A stretch of DNA of 64,000 nt from the NCBI GenBank assembly GCA_012656075.1, contig JAAKBF010000124.1, forward strand, positions 186,001 through 250,000. The letters are read 5' to 3'. Below, in pieces: positions 35,499-46,370 of this stretch. Source of the DNA: Phytophthora hibernalis. Its lineage: Eukaryota > Oomycota > Peronosporomycetes > Peronosporales > Peronosporaceae. Position 1 is the first letter of the stretch. Every line of letters starts with the position of its first letter. The notes below the pieces were generated by a model. The model did not search any database. It was not told where the DNA came from and saw only the letters and a program-made list of their open reading frames with translations. The position numbers were made by a program, and so were the translations under genes.

Positions 35499-36067
35499 AT
35501 GGTCCACTTCTGGGAGAGTGCATGGGCGCCACCGCTTACCCCGGTTTGCTTGACCCCTCACCGATCGTCCAGCGCTGTGGAGCCTATTGGCGTGCTGGAG
35601 AAAATTGACCGTGTTGCGATCACCGATTTCGTGGAGATCGGCAGCGTCGTCCACTATTACGTGGACGTCTACCTCAAGCACCAAACAAACCGCATCCCGA
35701 CCAACAAGCGGTTGGAGGCCTCACGCCGCGACAAACCCGACTACACCATCCAGAAACGCTTCAATGACTTTGCCAACCTGCGCTACAAAGTGTGGAGTTA
35801 CGCGCAGCGCCAACACGACGGTGGCGCAGCGTGCAAGTATTGTAGCAAGAACATGGACTTCCTCGTGACCAGCTTCTCGCAGCCGCGTTTGTTCATCAAG
35901 TTATTCGTCAAGGGCAAGAAATCCGGAGTCGGCTGCTGGCGAAAGGTATGAACAAGTATATCGAGTTGGCCATCGGCGGAAAGGAGCCGCGGCAGCGCTA
36001 TTACAACTGCGACGGCTACATGACGATTCCTGCGCTCATCGAGCGGTTCCTGCGTGACGACGCATGA
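35499..36067 (+). pseudogene. PX-domain protein, one or two frame breaks
   Basis: The frame from about 35560 reads a phox-homology (PX) domain: VEIGSVVHYYVDVYLKHQTN, then YTIQKRFNDFANLRYKVWSY (the R-x-F-x-x-F-x-x-L core), a C-x2-C pair (CKYCSKNM) and QPRLFIKLFVKG. The rest of the domain (LLAKGMNKYIELAIGGKEPR and a final IERFLRDDA) continues in another frame to a stop at 36067 after a one-base break near 35930. The start is uncertain: ATG 35499 or ATG 35523 in a shifted frame. PX domains bind phosphoinositides on endosomal membranes. At about 170-185 residues this would be a small PX-only protein. It is the only host-like non-effector gene recognised in the window. Confidence 0.7.
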
Positions 36068-36480
36068 GCGCACTGGAAACTGGATGCTTCATCCATTGGC
36101 AATGGTCATTGCACTATGCTGCGAGAACCTTACGGCCGTAAACTCCTGGCGTTCGCCAGCACTGGACACTGTGTCAATCTAAGTTTATTTGGTGACATCT
36201 GTAGAATAGTAAGACAAAGCAATCCAGACAAGGCAACCCGATGTCGGTCACACAGCAAGAGTTTGTCCACCTTAATACTCTACATGTACTAAGCAATATA
36301 CCGGTAATTGTAGATGTAGGATAATAGCGCGAAGTGTTCCTTGCCAAAGGTGGTATCTGCCAAGGCTCGACATCTCATCGGCGTGTACTTGGCTTGGAGA
36401 ACCGTTTCGTTATGCAAGGTGGCTCCTGTGGCTCCTCTGTAGCAAGCACCGCGCAGTCTACTTATTCGCACTCATAGACC
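36068..36480. other. Spacer between PX gene and Copia
   Basis: No gene recognised. It may include the 3' flank of the PX gene and the truncated 5' edge of the next Copia element. Confidence 0.4.
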
Positions 36481-36489
36481 GCACCTCGT

Positions 36490-39182
36490 TGAATCGGGCT
36501 GCTCATCCACACGAATCGCTGCCACAACAAGCTACGTCGGTCTTCCGGCAGCAATGAGCGCTGGAATTCGCTGCAGAGCCGAGAACTCCTTGGACCTGTC
36601 GGAAATTGGCCATCGCCGTCCTGGCTGGCGGCATTAACCAAACGGCCGACGTGTTTACTGAGCCGAACATTACCGCGCATCCGTCAAGCGCGGTAACCAG
36701 GTCGAATTTCATGTTGAAGTTGCAGTTTCCAGCGCATGTGCGTCACGAAGGGACTCGACTCGACCTGCTACATGTACTTCGCTGTGACGGTCAAAACGAT
36801 TCGATCGGATGGCGGAGGCGAATTTCAAGGACGTGAATTCGTGAGCTACTGTAAACGCCATGACAGATCACTTTGCCTGACAACTCCGCCTCAAATGGAA
36901 AGGTGGAGCGTATGCACCGCACACTGATGAATTCAGCACGCGCCATGCTGTGGGCTTCCAAGTTGCCTGAACGTTACTGGGGTGATGCTGCGAAGTATGC
37001 GTCGTACATCCGAAACCATGTGCCCACCCGTGCCAACGCAGACCACAAAGCGCCACTTGAAGTTCTCACTGGCAAAGCGTCAAAGGTGGCACACATTTTG
37101 AAGTTTGGATCGACTTGCACAGTTCACGTGGCACACAAGTCCGGAGCTTCGGTGAAGAAGCGAGCTGAGAAAGGTGTCGTCATTGGCATTAGTGACAAGC
37201 AAAAGGGCTACAGATTGTTCATTCCTAGAGCCAAGAAGATCGTTGTAAGCGCTGATGTGCAGAACATTGATAAGTTAGATGTCCGAGAGAAAGAAACTCG
37301 TGACACACTTGATGAGCTTAATGGTGAACATGAGCAGCAAGCAGATACTCCGGCAACAATCGAAAGCCCCACTCCATCCTCAGATGTAGGTGAGCACGAA
37401 CAGGACCTTCACGAGGAAAATCAGCCCGCACAGTCAGGTCAGAAGCGCAGAAAACCCGGCAGTACTGGTAAGTCAAGTGACAGCGGCGATGATGAATACG
37501 CTGGAAATCCAATCGGCGCCAGCACTCTTCGCAAGGTGTTCGGTTCTAGGAAGCGACACAAGCCAACTGAGTTCACACTCCCACAAACGTTGATCGAAGT
37601 AGTCGCAGGCTCTGCCACACTGCTTCTAACTACTGCTATGCCAGCGATGCTAACTCCGAGAAATGTCGATGAAGCCAAGAGAACTCCTGAGTGGCCTCAG
37701 TGGAAAGCCGCTAACGAGAAGGAATTAGCAGACCTCCAAGCAAATGGAACCTGGGAGGTGGTGGAGGCACCCGCTGGAGATAAGACGGTATCGTCTAAGT
37801 GGGTGTTTCGCATTACGTTTGACAGCCGCGGCGAGCTTGAGCGCTTCAAGGCAAGACTCGTCGCGCGTGGTTTCTCTCAGCGGTACAAGATTGACTTCGA
37901 GGAGACGTACTCTCCTGTACTGAAGATCACAAGCTTGAGGTTTCTGGTGGCGGTGGCAGCGCAGTGGAGGCGCAAGTTGCGCCAAGGTGACGTACCAAAT
38001 GCGTACGTGAAGGCAAATTTGGATCGGCCGATCCTTATGAAGCCGCCGAAGGGTACATCAGATGATGACAAGTTGTGGCTCTTGCTCAAGAGTCTATATG
38101 GACTCAAGCAAAGTGGACTTTTGTGGAACAAGGAGATCAATGCCTTCCTACTGTCGTTGGGGTTTACACGCAGCAAGTTGGACCCGTGCTTGTACTTCCG
38201 CCGCCGCCATGGCAAGTTCACTATCCTCGGCCTTTACGTCGATGATGTCATTATGGTGAGCGAGGTCGAGGCAGACAGCGATTGGGTGATGCAACAACTC
38301 AGCCGCAAGTTTGACATCAAGGACATGGGTGTCGCACGTAAGTGCTTGGGAATCACCATTGATCATGGCGAGGACGGGCTCTTACTGCACCAGCCCGACA
38401 ACATTAAGGAGCTGCTGGGCATAATGGGATGCAAGAGTGCAAACCTGCTCGCACACCGATGGACGTATCAAAAACATTTGACGACAACGACACCATGGAG
38501 CAGACAAGCGTCCTACGGGCGGCGATCGGGTCGCTGCTGTGGATTTCGAACTGCACGCGTCCTGATATTACATCGGCCGTCAACTATTTGGCCCGCTATG
38601 TTGCACGCCCCCAGCAAAGCCATTGGCAAGGTGTGAAGCGCGTGCTTCGCTACTTGCGGGGCGCAACTGAGTTCGGCCTATTCTTCAAATATGGCCAAGG
38701 CACCACTGTGAAATGGGAAGTCACCATGTACAGCGATACTGACTGGGCAGGAGATGCTGCGGACACGAAGTCAGTTTCGGGAGCACTGCTTGTACTCAAC
38801 GGAATGGTTATAGCGTGGGCTTCGAAGAAGCAGACATCAGTTGCTCTCTCCACTATGGAGGCACAGTATGTTGCAGCTGCGATGGCAGTGAAGGAAGCTG
38901 TCTGGGTCAAGCAGTTGCTGGTGGAGATCGGCCTTTGGCAGGCGAACCACCAGGTGTTGTTGCAAGTCGACAATCAGTCGGCTATCAACTCAATGGAAAA
39001 CGAGATGGCCAGCGCACATCAACATTCGATTCCACTACATTCGAGACGTCATCCAGTGTGGGGACATCATTGTTCGCTTCTGCCCAACGCAACAACAGCT
39101 TGCGGATATTCTTACGAAGCCACTGCAGCGCGTACTGTTTGAGCGCATGCGCACCCTCCTCAGGGTCATTGCAAGGGGCTAG
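36490..39182 (+). pseudogene. Copia pol, nearly complete from integrase on
   Basis: The 587-residue frame 36873-38636 spans the integrase end (SASNGKVERMHRTLMNSARA with the last catalytic Glu), the integrase C-terminal region, and reverse transcriptase: FKARLVARGFSQRYKIDFEE, RQGDVPNAYVKANLDRPILM, LKSLYGLKQSGLLWN and ILGLYVDDVIMV. A frame change near 38440 leads to the frame 38429-39142 with RNase H (MYSDTDWAGDAADTKSVSGA, STMEAQYVAAAMAVKEAVWV) and, after another break near 39020, the terminus at about 39182. Upstream, 36736-36870 carries TIRSDGGGEFQGREF, the central integrase Asp, in a shifted frame. Gag and protease are gone. The 3' LTR follows. Confidence 0.92.
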
Positions 39183-39196
39183 TCTTCGAGGGAGGC

Positions 39197-39520
39197 TGTT
39201 GGAAAGCTGCAAAGACAACCTCGTCAAATGATGGCAGAGCTTCGAACTGCCAGAGAAAGAGGGTGGCATGAAGCGAGCTGGAGATGGCGCAAGCTGAAGA
39301 TGGCGCGAGTTTGAGATGACGCGAGAAAGAAGTCATGTCTGTCGGGACGTACCGACAAGGAGGAGAGCTGCGCAACACGACGATGTCAGCAGTGATGGTC
39401 GTGATTGCACCAGCATGCATATTGGTGTCAGGGCTTATAGCAGGCAGTGATGTAGGAGATCGCTCTCGCGAGAACGCCAAACCACTAACACTTTGAATTT
39501 CATTTTTCCTTTTACCTCCT
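39197..39520 (+). mobile_element. Copia 3' LTR
   Basis: Starts TGTTGGAAAG right after the purine-rich tract cgagggaggc that follows the pol stop. No 5' LTR copy lies upstream, so the outer end is only estimated from where sequence character changes. Confidence 0.6.
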
Positions 39521-39529
39521 CTTCATCAA

Positions 39530-41079
39530 TTGGCCTTCTTCGGTAACAAACTCTACTGCAAAAGCAAGAGTGCAACACTGAATTCCCTCGAAACGTATGT
39601 AAACGTGGTTGGTATCATCGTAATCACAAAGCCTCGGCCTAAGCCAGCGTTGGGACCAAGTTTGACTACCTCTTCAGCTAGCATGAAAACACAGGAATCA
39701 AAAAGATATTCCGGAGATTTTGGTTTCGCCTCCCCCTGCTTTTCCTCTGAACCCTAGACCGTCCACGTTACATAGAAACATATGTTGAATATACACTACC
39801 TGATACAGAAATCTACACTTATAGATACCACCTTCCGGTATAAGTAGAACATCTCATGGTAATCTTCCTTGGGTTGGTTGGTTGGGACTGGCCGCTGCTG
39901 CCCACGTGTTCTTCGGCTCTATAACTGTGTGGTTATTTCTAAACACTTGAGTTTTGTATTAACATTTTTCCGGTGGTTTGCATGGCCCTAACCGTAAATA
40001 CTCTGCATATGTAGGTCCTTAAATCGGGCGTTCTCTGTACACCGTACAGTATTATTCGCCTGGATTTAACGAGATAGTTGGTCTACGTAAGCACTTCCTT
40101 AATGAATAGACATATCTTGAAGCGAAGCTTGAGCGACGAGCTTGGTGGTTGGAGTGTTTCGTAGGATTTCTTCAATACTTCTTCAACCCAACATCTAGCT
40201 ACAAGTCCTTTATTTTAGTATGCTTCGCATCAGCATCCCTAATCAAATCAATCCGTATCCAAAAATGGTGTATAAAATACACATATTATGTAGTCCGCTT
40301 CGAAACACAGTTTGCTGAGCTCAAAGTAAAATCCAGAGTTGTTCCGTGCGAAGTCGCGGCTATGTCCCGTGGTGCAAAGTTTGTTCACCACTACCGTATT
40401 AATTTAATACGGTAGTGGCGAACGATACGGTTGAGAACGGCCCTTAATACTATTAAGGGTCGAAGTTGCTTGCGTGCCCGACCACGCGCGTTTGGTTAAG
40501 AATGAATCACAAAGACTGTGTGATGTGTCAATAGATAGTAACCAGTAGAAGAAGCAGCCCTGGTAGTTCAGTCCGGAGTCCGAAGACGACCGCACACTGG
40601 AAGCTCCAGTGGCGCGCAGTCTCGCGCCGGAGCTCGCTGGGGTTGCACCCACGCACCTGTCAACGTCAATCCCAGCGCCCTTTTCCGTTGCCCAAGCTTA
40701 CCAAGTTATTCGACCTGATTCCGTCCTGGAAAACATTGAGCACCTTGTTCCATCAGCATCTTCTTAACTTGCGCATAGTTCCGAAGCTACTGGCAGGCCG
40801 TACCCAAATTCAAACTTCAACTGTACTGCATTCTTGTCGACATCGGTTGGTGTTAGTCACATGCTAAATCGCATCATGGTACACCGCGCGGTCCACTTCT
40901 CCCATGCGATAATGCTTTCTGGAGGATTGAGCTAGAGCCCCGCTCGCAGTAGTGCCCCAGAGATTCGAGATATTGCGCGAGTCGACTGGGACTAGAACCT
41001 GTGGTCATCCTAAACTTAAGTTACAAAACGTGAGAGCGAGAATCGGTGATAACCACACCCTGCTGCCTGCGTCAGCCAT
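39530..41079. other. Mostly non-coding; DIRS 3' flank and palindromes
   Basis: No gene recognised. Contains the palindrome pair at 40388-40459. A DIRS recombinase would be expected in this area but none could be read. Confidence 0.4.
40388..40459. repeat. Two adjacent perfect palindromes
   Basis: 40388-40418: 15-bp arms (ccactaccgtattaa) around a single t. 40441-40459: 9-bp arms (cccttaata) around a single c. The arms are perfect. They could form cruciforms or mark element ends. They are not followed by a T-run, so a bacterial-type terminator is not implied. Confidence 0.85.
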
Positions 41080-42740
41080 GATATTATCCACACCGGCCAC
41101 GTGATAGGCTGTTCAATAAAAGCTGCTGGACCTCGCAAAGAGCCATGATCCGAAGCAACAATTGAGCGAAAGTGTTGCGACCAGACTTGCGGTTATTCCA
41201 CGCCACAGTGGAAGCGTTATTGATAAAAATCGCACATGCGTGTCCGGTTCCTCGTCCGAACTCTTCCACGCAGAGCCCTACACCAGAGAAGCGAATACTG
41301 CACTCAGTAGCTCCCGTACATTGATGCAGAAGGTGCTGTCTCATGACTCGTTGGAGTGATGAATGAGGTCCTGTACAGTGCTTCCTAAAATACTATGGAA
41401 GCGGAGGGTGGTCCACAGCCTACCTTCAATTATTGCGCCTGAAAACGAAGATTGAAACATCAATTATTGCAATTTTAATGGATGATTTGATTGGTCCAAA
41501 TCCACTTTTTCGTACTGGTGATTAGGTAAAATTTGTCGAGTAACAGGGTTGAACAATCAATTATTGTAGGGTGTCATCTTGCTCAGGAAAATCAATTATG
41601 CGCCGCATATTATGGCAATATATTGTAAGTACCATATATTTTTAGGAAGCACTGCTCCTGTACCTCCGCAGTAACCTGTATCTGCAAATAAATCTCTTCT
41701 TGCTGGAAACAGGGCACAGTGTCCTTGATCACTCGCGTCCATCTCAATTCGGTAATGTGGCTCGTGACGGCGTACGAATCGGGCCAGCGGGATAGCATTC
41801 AGCCTCCCAATTCGAATAATACCTTTGAATCACTGCAGATCATCCTTGGCTTCGTTGGATACATCCACATACCCGAAGCGTGGAGCACTACGTGCTCAAG
41901 CTGCAACCCGTTAAAAGAATGTTGCTGCAGCCTGGATACAAGTTACCACGGCTGCTTAGAAGCTTCTGCAGTACAGTTCGTGTAGTTTTGGTGCGACCAA
42001 CCATGGCATGAAGTCGCAGGAGTGTTTTTTCACTTTTGCTGGCGGCATTGAGACTGTTTGTGCCGGCATATCCCAGGCTAGGCCTAATGCTCTACCCGTC
42101 TGAAACCAACTGGCGAACTTCCTCTCGTTGCAGGCACCATCGCGGACCGAAGAGAAAGTTCAGCTTCCGCCAACCTGGACCCAGTGTCGGGTTCAATAGC
42201 GAGTGGTTGTCACACCACGTCTTAGCATCAAAATTCTCCTTTGCTGATGGGGGTAGTAGTGGCCAAACTGGGGTCGAACTGGCATACACGTGCTCAATAG
42301 CAGCTCCCGCGATCCAGTACTAGGAACGTGCGTTTTCCAGCCAAATGGGCAGCAGAGATCCACGATAAAAACCACCAAGCTCCGGTATCGTACCGGCAAA
42401 GCGCCTAACATGGTCAGCGGATATCGGGATCTTGCGAAAGGTCACATTAACGTCCCCGGTCAGCATTCTCTGCAACGTAGGGAATCCACAGGCTACATCC
42501 ATGATTCGACTGCCCAAAGCCTTGGGCCCATCATAGCCAACTTCAACATTGTGATCAGGCTCTGTGTTGTCGCTCACCGCGTCAACACGCGGAAAGGAAA
42601 TATTGTGATTTTTCGAGCATCAATAGAGAGGCCCACATCGCCGTTTTGGACTGCTCCAAATGGGCTGCAGGTGGCGTCTTGCAGGAGCGGGAGCTAATCC
42701 ATATCCAGAATTAGATATCGTTTCGAGTCTTGACCTTTTC
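41080..42740 (-). pseudogene. DIRS reverse transcriptase and RNase H relic
   Basis: The minus strand around 42577-42320 reads LQRMLTGDVNVTFRKIPISA and HVRRFAGTIPELGGF, a DIRS-type reverse transcriptase motif A region. In a shifted frame at about 42375 it reads VDLCCPFGWK, the strand segment after it. The frame at 42289-42092 continues with YASSTPVWPLLPPSAKENFD and FDAKTWCDNH. RNase H follows at about 41770-41660 (MDASD-like) and 41265-41170, with INNASTVAWNNRKSGRNTF and FAQLLLRIMALCE, the late DIRS RNase H motif. DIRS elements use a tyrosine recombinase instead of an integrase. No recombinase or methyltransferase domain was found. Many frame breaks. Confidence 0.7.
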
Positions 42741-42757
42741 GTAAATGTTTGATGATG

Positions 42758-44240
42758 TCATTTACGGCTCGTTTTGAGGACCCATGATTCGGAGGTGCTG
42801 TGGGCTGCGGTTTGAACGATCACTTCCAAGAAGAAAACACACCATGGCGTACAATTGGTTCGGTAGCGATAGTTGTTCCAAGAAGCCGATCTCCTGGGCT
42901 CCTCTAATGGTTTTTTCGGTCTGGGGTCATTCGCAGATTCATCACGAAGCAGCCGAACAAACTCCGGCAGCTGCATCCTAGTTCGACTAATAAATTCGCT
43001 GAACACGCGTTGCTTTTGTCGATCCAGCAAATATTTGACACCGCTATTAGACATGACCGATGTAGGCGTGCTTTTCGGCGGTCGAGGCCCTTGATACCGC
43101 AGCGATTCGTTGAGAACAGAGTCCCTGGCTTCGCGATGCAATTGTGCGAGCCGTTGGAAAATCATTCTCGTGTTTTTGACGCGCATTATCTGATCAATTA
43201 TGAATTTGCTGTAGGATCTCGCAGGCGTGTGCCTGTCGAGCGACCCCAGTGTAGATGAGCCCGAGGGCATGTGGCCGTCGAGCGGTCCAGGGGTGGACGG
43301 GATCGAGAGCATTATCATGTCGAGCGTCCCGAGCGTGAACGGGGTCGAGGGTATGAACCAATCGAGCGGCCTGAGTGTAGCTCGAGGGCATGTACACCGG
43401 ATCGGGGGTGGACGGGATCGAGGGCATTATCATGTCGAGCGGTCCGATGGTAGACAGGACACCGTGCGCATATTTGATTGATGACTCAGCGGCTTCGTGG
43501 GTCTCTGGGGCTGTTTGCAGTAGCGAGTACGCATTCTTTACCCGGTGTTCCATCCCAGCGTGGTCTTGTACCTCGTTGCTTAAATGGTGTACGCGCATTA
43601 CTGGGTCCATCGCCGATGGAGTGATCGGACCATGAATCGCCTCCAGGTACCGTCACTGTATGTCCGCAGCGAGGTCTCCATTATTCTTGACAATGAATTC
43701 TCGTACAACTTCAGACAGGGTAGCTGGTTTGAAGGGGCATAGCGTGTTGATGATGCAGTTGCCGATCCTTCCCCGGCAGCCTTGTGCAGAAAGAAAATGA
43801 AGATAAATCTGATTCTTACACTCCTTTGGTAACGCTTTCAAAATCTCTTGCGAAATGAATACTCAATTGCCGGCACCTGAACCCCGGTTCACTCGGTCAA
43901 CGCGGAGACGATGTCCTAACGAAGAATTAACTGTTCTACCCGTACGAACGATTCGTGCTACGCGCTGAAGTGAGCTTTGATGGTTGTGACCTCCGCCTAG
44001 CTCTCTTCAAGCGATGAAAACTCGGAAGAGTTCAAGGCGGTCATCGATCCTAGCCGTGATCTCGATCGGAGCCTCTACTGAAGTTGGTAGTTCACTGACG
44101 CGCAGCTCGGCTAGGAGCATCGACGCAGCTGCCAGTACTTCGTTCACCACAGGTTGGTACAGACGCCTAGTAACATTACTAAGCACGTCCACAGCACTTG
44201 CTAGTGTAGCGTAGTCAGTCGCTTCCAGCGGCACCGGCAA
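42758..44240 (-). pseudogene. DIRS gag-like region
   Basis: Upstream of the DIRS RT on the same strand, readable frames at 44240-44007 (MLLAELRVSELPTSVEAPIE, RIDDRLELFRVF), 43841-43653 (LPKECKNQIYLHFLSAQGCR, SEVVREFIVKNNGDLAADIQ) and 43610-43440 follow each other, with a single stop joining the last two. They are helical and capsid-like in feel and lead into the repeat-encoded Pro/Ser/Asp segment at 43460-43230, then a basic segment ending near 42758. Position and order fit a retroelement gag. No zinc knuckle was recognised. Confidence 0.45.
43230..43460. repeat. Imperfect minisatellite, GC-rich
   Basis: Blocks such as gtcgagcg(g)tccgag/aggggtggacgggatcgag and gcattatcatgtcgagcg recur three to four times with variable spacing. 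On the minus strand they encode Pro/Ser/Asp-rich repeats (IPSTPDP type) within the gag-like frame. Confidence 0.7.
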
Positions 44241-44249
44241 GGTATTCTT

Positions 44250-45669
44250 CTTCGAGAAATTACTTATATCATTTCTTCAACACGCTCTGGATTCTCCAAT
44301 TCCGTCACTCGTGGAAAATGCAGGATTGGCACCCACGCGTACCAAAATCCCAACAAACAGACCGTTCAAGACAGCAGGGTGCGGGAAGAAGACTCTAGTG
44401 AATCTGAACAAACTCCACAAATTGCTGCGTCGTCAAAGACGCGTACTTACCGTTTCCAGCGCTAAATGGACTGTCGACTGCATTCCTGTGGGTCGAAGCA
44501 GATTCTTGCTTGAAGCATCTCCATAGCGTGCAACCATGATCTGAGTCGAGTTACTCGTGCCGGCTCCTGTTCGGTCGAGCGAGATGAGTTGATCAACATC
44601 CGCGTACAGCCGTAGTCCCGCGACAACTGGTCCGGCTGAGCCTGTGGCTGCCGGCCGTTCTGCGAGGTGATCCCAGACGTGGTTCGGTGCCGGCGGTCCT
44701 TCTTCGCCTGAAGCTGGCGTAGGAACCTCGATAACGTGTTCATCGTCGTCAGAGTCACTGAGCCGATCACTGAGAACGACTTTTTGTGTCGCGTGACAGC
44801 CGCCTCGCAGCAGCACCTCAAGGCCATGTGCCCGTACTGCGACTCCATCCGCGTGTTCATGTTCGTGTGTTACTGCCGGCCAACGGCCTTCATCAAGCTG
44901 CGCACAGGCCCGACGCCCGCAAGCAACTGCTGTCGCAGTTTATCAACCGCTTCGTCCAGTGGGGCACACGCCATAGGACGCGTTGTGCCTCGGCTTCCAG
45001 TTCATTCCTGTCCTCGTGAAGCAGTTCATCCTACTGCGGAACTACGTCCCATGAAGTTGAGGGAAGAGAGAGCATGTACATGTTAGGCAATACGCAATTC
45101 TTTTTTGTACCGTGTGGGCAGAACGTATCACCGTTTGTACAACGGCTGCTACGGATCGAAAGGCGGAAGAATTGGAGACGGACAATCTCCGGGAGACGAA
45201 TTTGGTGGCGTCCACACTACGTTGTCGTCTTCCGCCCTGCGCTCGAAGTTTTACCACTACCACATAAACCCTCTGTCGGCGGCGTGTTCGTCTCATACAG
45301 GCGAGTATTCAAGCCGCCAGCTTCAACGCGCATTCACTGCTTGCTTCGAGACGGGTCTTCGGTTGGTACCATTGTTGTAGGAGCAACTCGCAGAAGTACA
45401 TGAGTATGCAATCTCTCCACCGCTCGCGAAGTCGGGGGTTGCTTCTTGACACAATACGTTGGCTCATTGGCTAATCAAAAGGATGCATCGCTCAGCGCAT
45501 GCAAGACATGAATTGGTGGTGCGGGGCATTCAAAAGCTGCCTTCGTGAAAATATCGACTTCAAAATCGGGCACACTTTCGCTGCTCGATGAAACAGCCCC
45601 AGAAATCGACTCGACTTCGTCCAACATCTCAGACGAAGCACGACGAGCTCTGCGGGCCTTGGCACCGCT
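44250..45669. other. Short unassigned ORFs on both strands
   Basis: Frames overlap here: 44860-44433 minus (two frames, acidic SDSDDDEHVIEV), 44736-45086 plus with MCPYCDSIRVFMFVCY, 45074-45403 plus, and 45777-45475 minus (100 residues, starting with Met and rich in Ser/Glu). None was recognised. The 45475-45777 frame is the best gene candidate but has no family signature. Confidence 0.3.
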
Positions 45670-46347
45670 GTGAACAGTCATCGTGGTAACAACAAGTTCC
45701 CGAAGTTTTTCATCGTTGTGGTCGTTCGAGCTGAAAGTCGTGCTGCTCATCATAGCTTGAGGGTGCGGTGCGAGCAAGTCAATTCAAAAGTGATTGCAGC
45801 GCTTATTTGCCAGGCTGAACGGCTGGCAAGGTTATCGTCCAATCCTATTGATTGCTGCCTCGTAGTTCACCTAGGTGATCATAAAAGGCACACCCAACAC
45901 ACAGCGCGAACCCTGCGCTCAGCGTTCTGTCGCGCCCGTAAAAGTGACGAATCTGCTGACGGGCTGCGCATTCAGCAAGGCGATAAATACGCAGTGTGCT
46001 GCGAGCGAAAAACACTCGAAGACTCTCTAGACACTTCACAGTACCCGTACCAAGAAGAAGTTCTACAACAGTTTATCAACGGTATACTTGGGTTCTTCAC
46101 CTTTTCGAAGGATAAGCGCGTGTGCTACGGGAAATTGCAGTGTTGGTACCTTCAAACGCAGTTTTTTTGCAGTGACTCCAAGTTTCTAAGCAATGATAAC
46201 TCGTATATGATGAGTTGGGGCAAGTACAAAGGGAAGACGCTAAAACAAATTAGTCGCACCGATTTTAATTATATCGATTGGCTTCGTAAGAACCCATTCG
46301 TAATTGAGAAATGTCCTAAGCTTGTCGAGGCTTTAGAGATTAAGTAA
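45670..46347 (+). CDS. DUF3820 / ExoX-C-like small domain protein
   Basis: Only the last ~47 residues are recognised: MSWGKYKGKTLKQISRTDFN and YIDWLRKN match the (F/W)GKYKGK...YxxW pattern of DUF3820 and exodeoxyribonuclease X-like C-terminal modules, common in viruses. The frame is open from 45670 (225 residues), but its N-terminal half is more GC-rich and looks host-derived or out of the virus. A start at ATG 46207, just after gtatat, is equally possible. It converges on the capsid gene with a 23-bp gap. A nucleic-acid-processing role is an inference from the family. Confidence 0.5.
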   Translation: MNSHRGNNKFPKFFIVVVVRAESRAAHHSLRVRCEQVNSKVIAALICQAERLARLSSNPIDCCLVVHLGDHKRHTQHTARTLRSAFCRARKSDESADGLRIQQGDKYAVCCERKTLEDSLDTSQYPYQEEVLQQFINGILGFFTFSKDKRVCYGKLQCWYLQTQFFCSDSKFLSNDNSYMMSWGKYKGKTLKQISRTDFNYIDWLRKNPFVIEKCPKLVEALEIK

Positions 46348-46370
46348 AAAAATATTTTTAAGCCTAACTT

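Noticed and set aside
40420..40660. Possible RNA gene or terminator at the palindromes
   Set aside because: No T-run, no promoter boxes and no tRNA-like arms were found.
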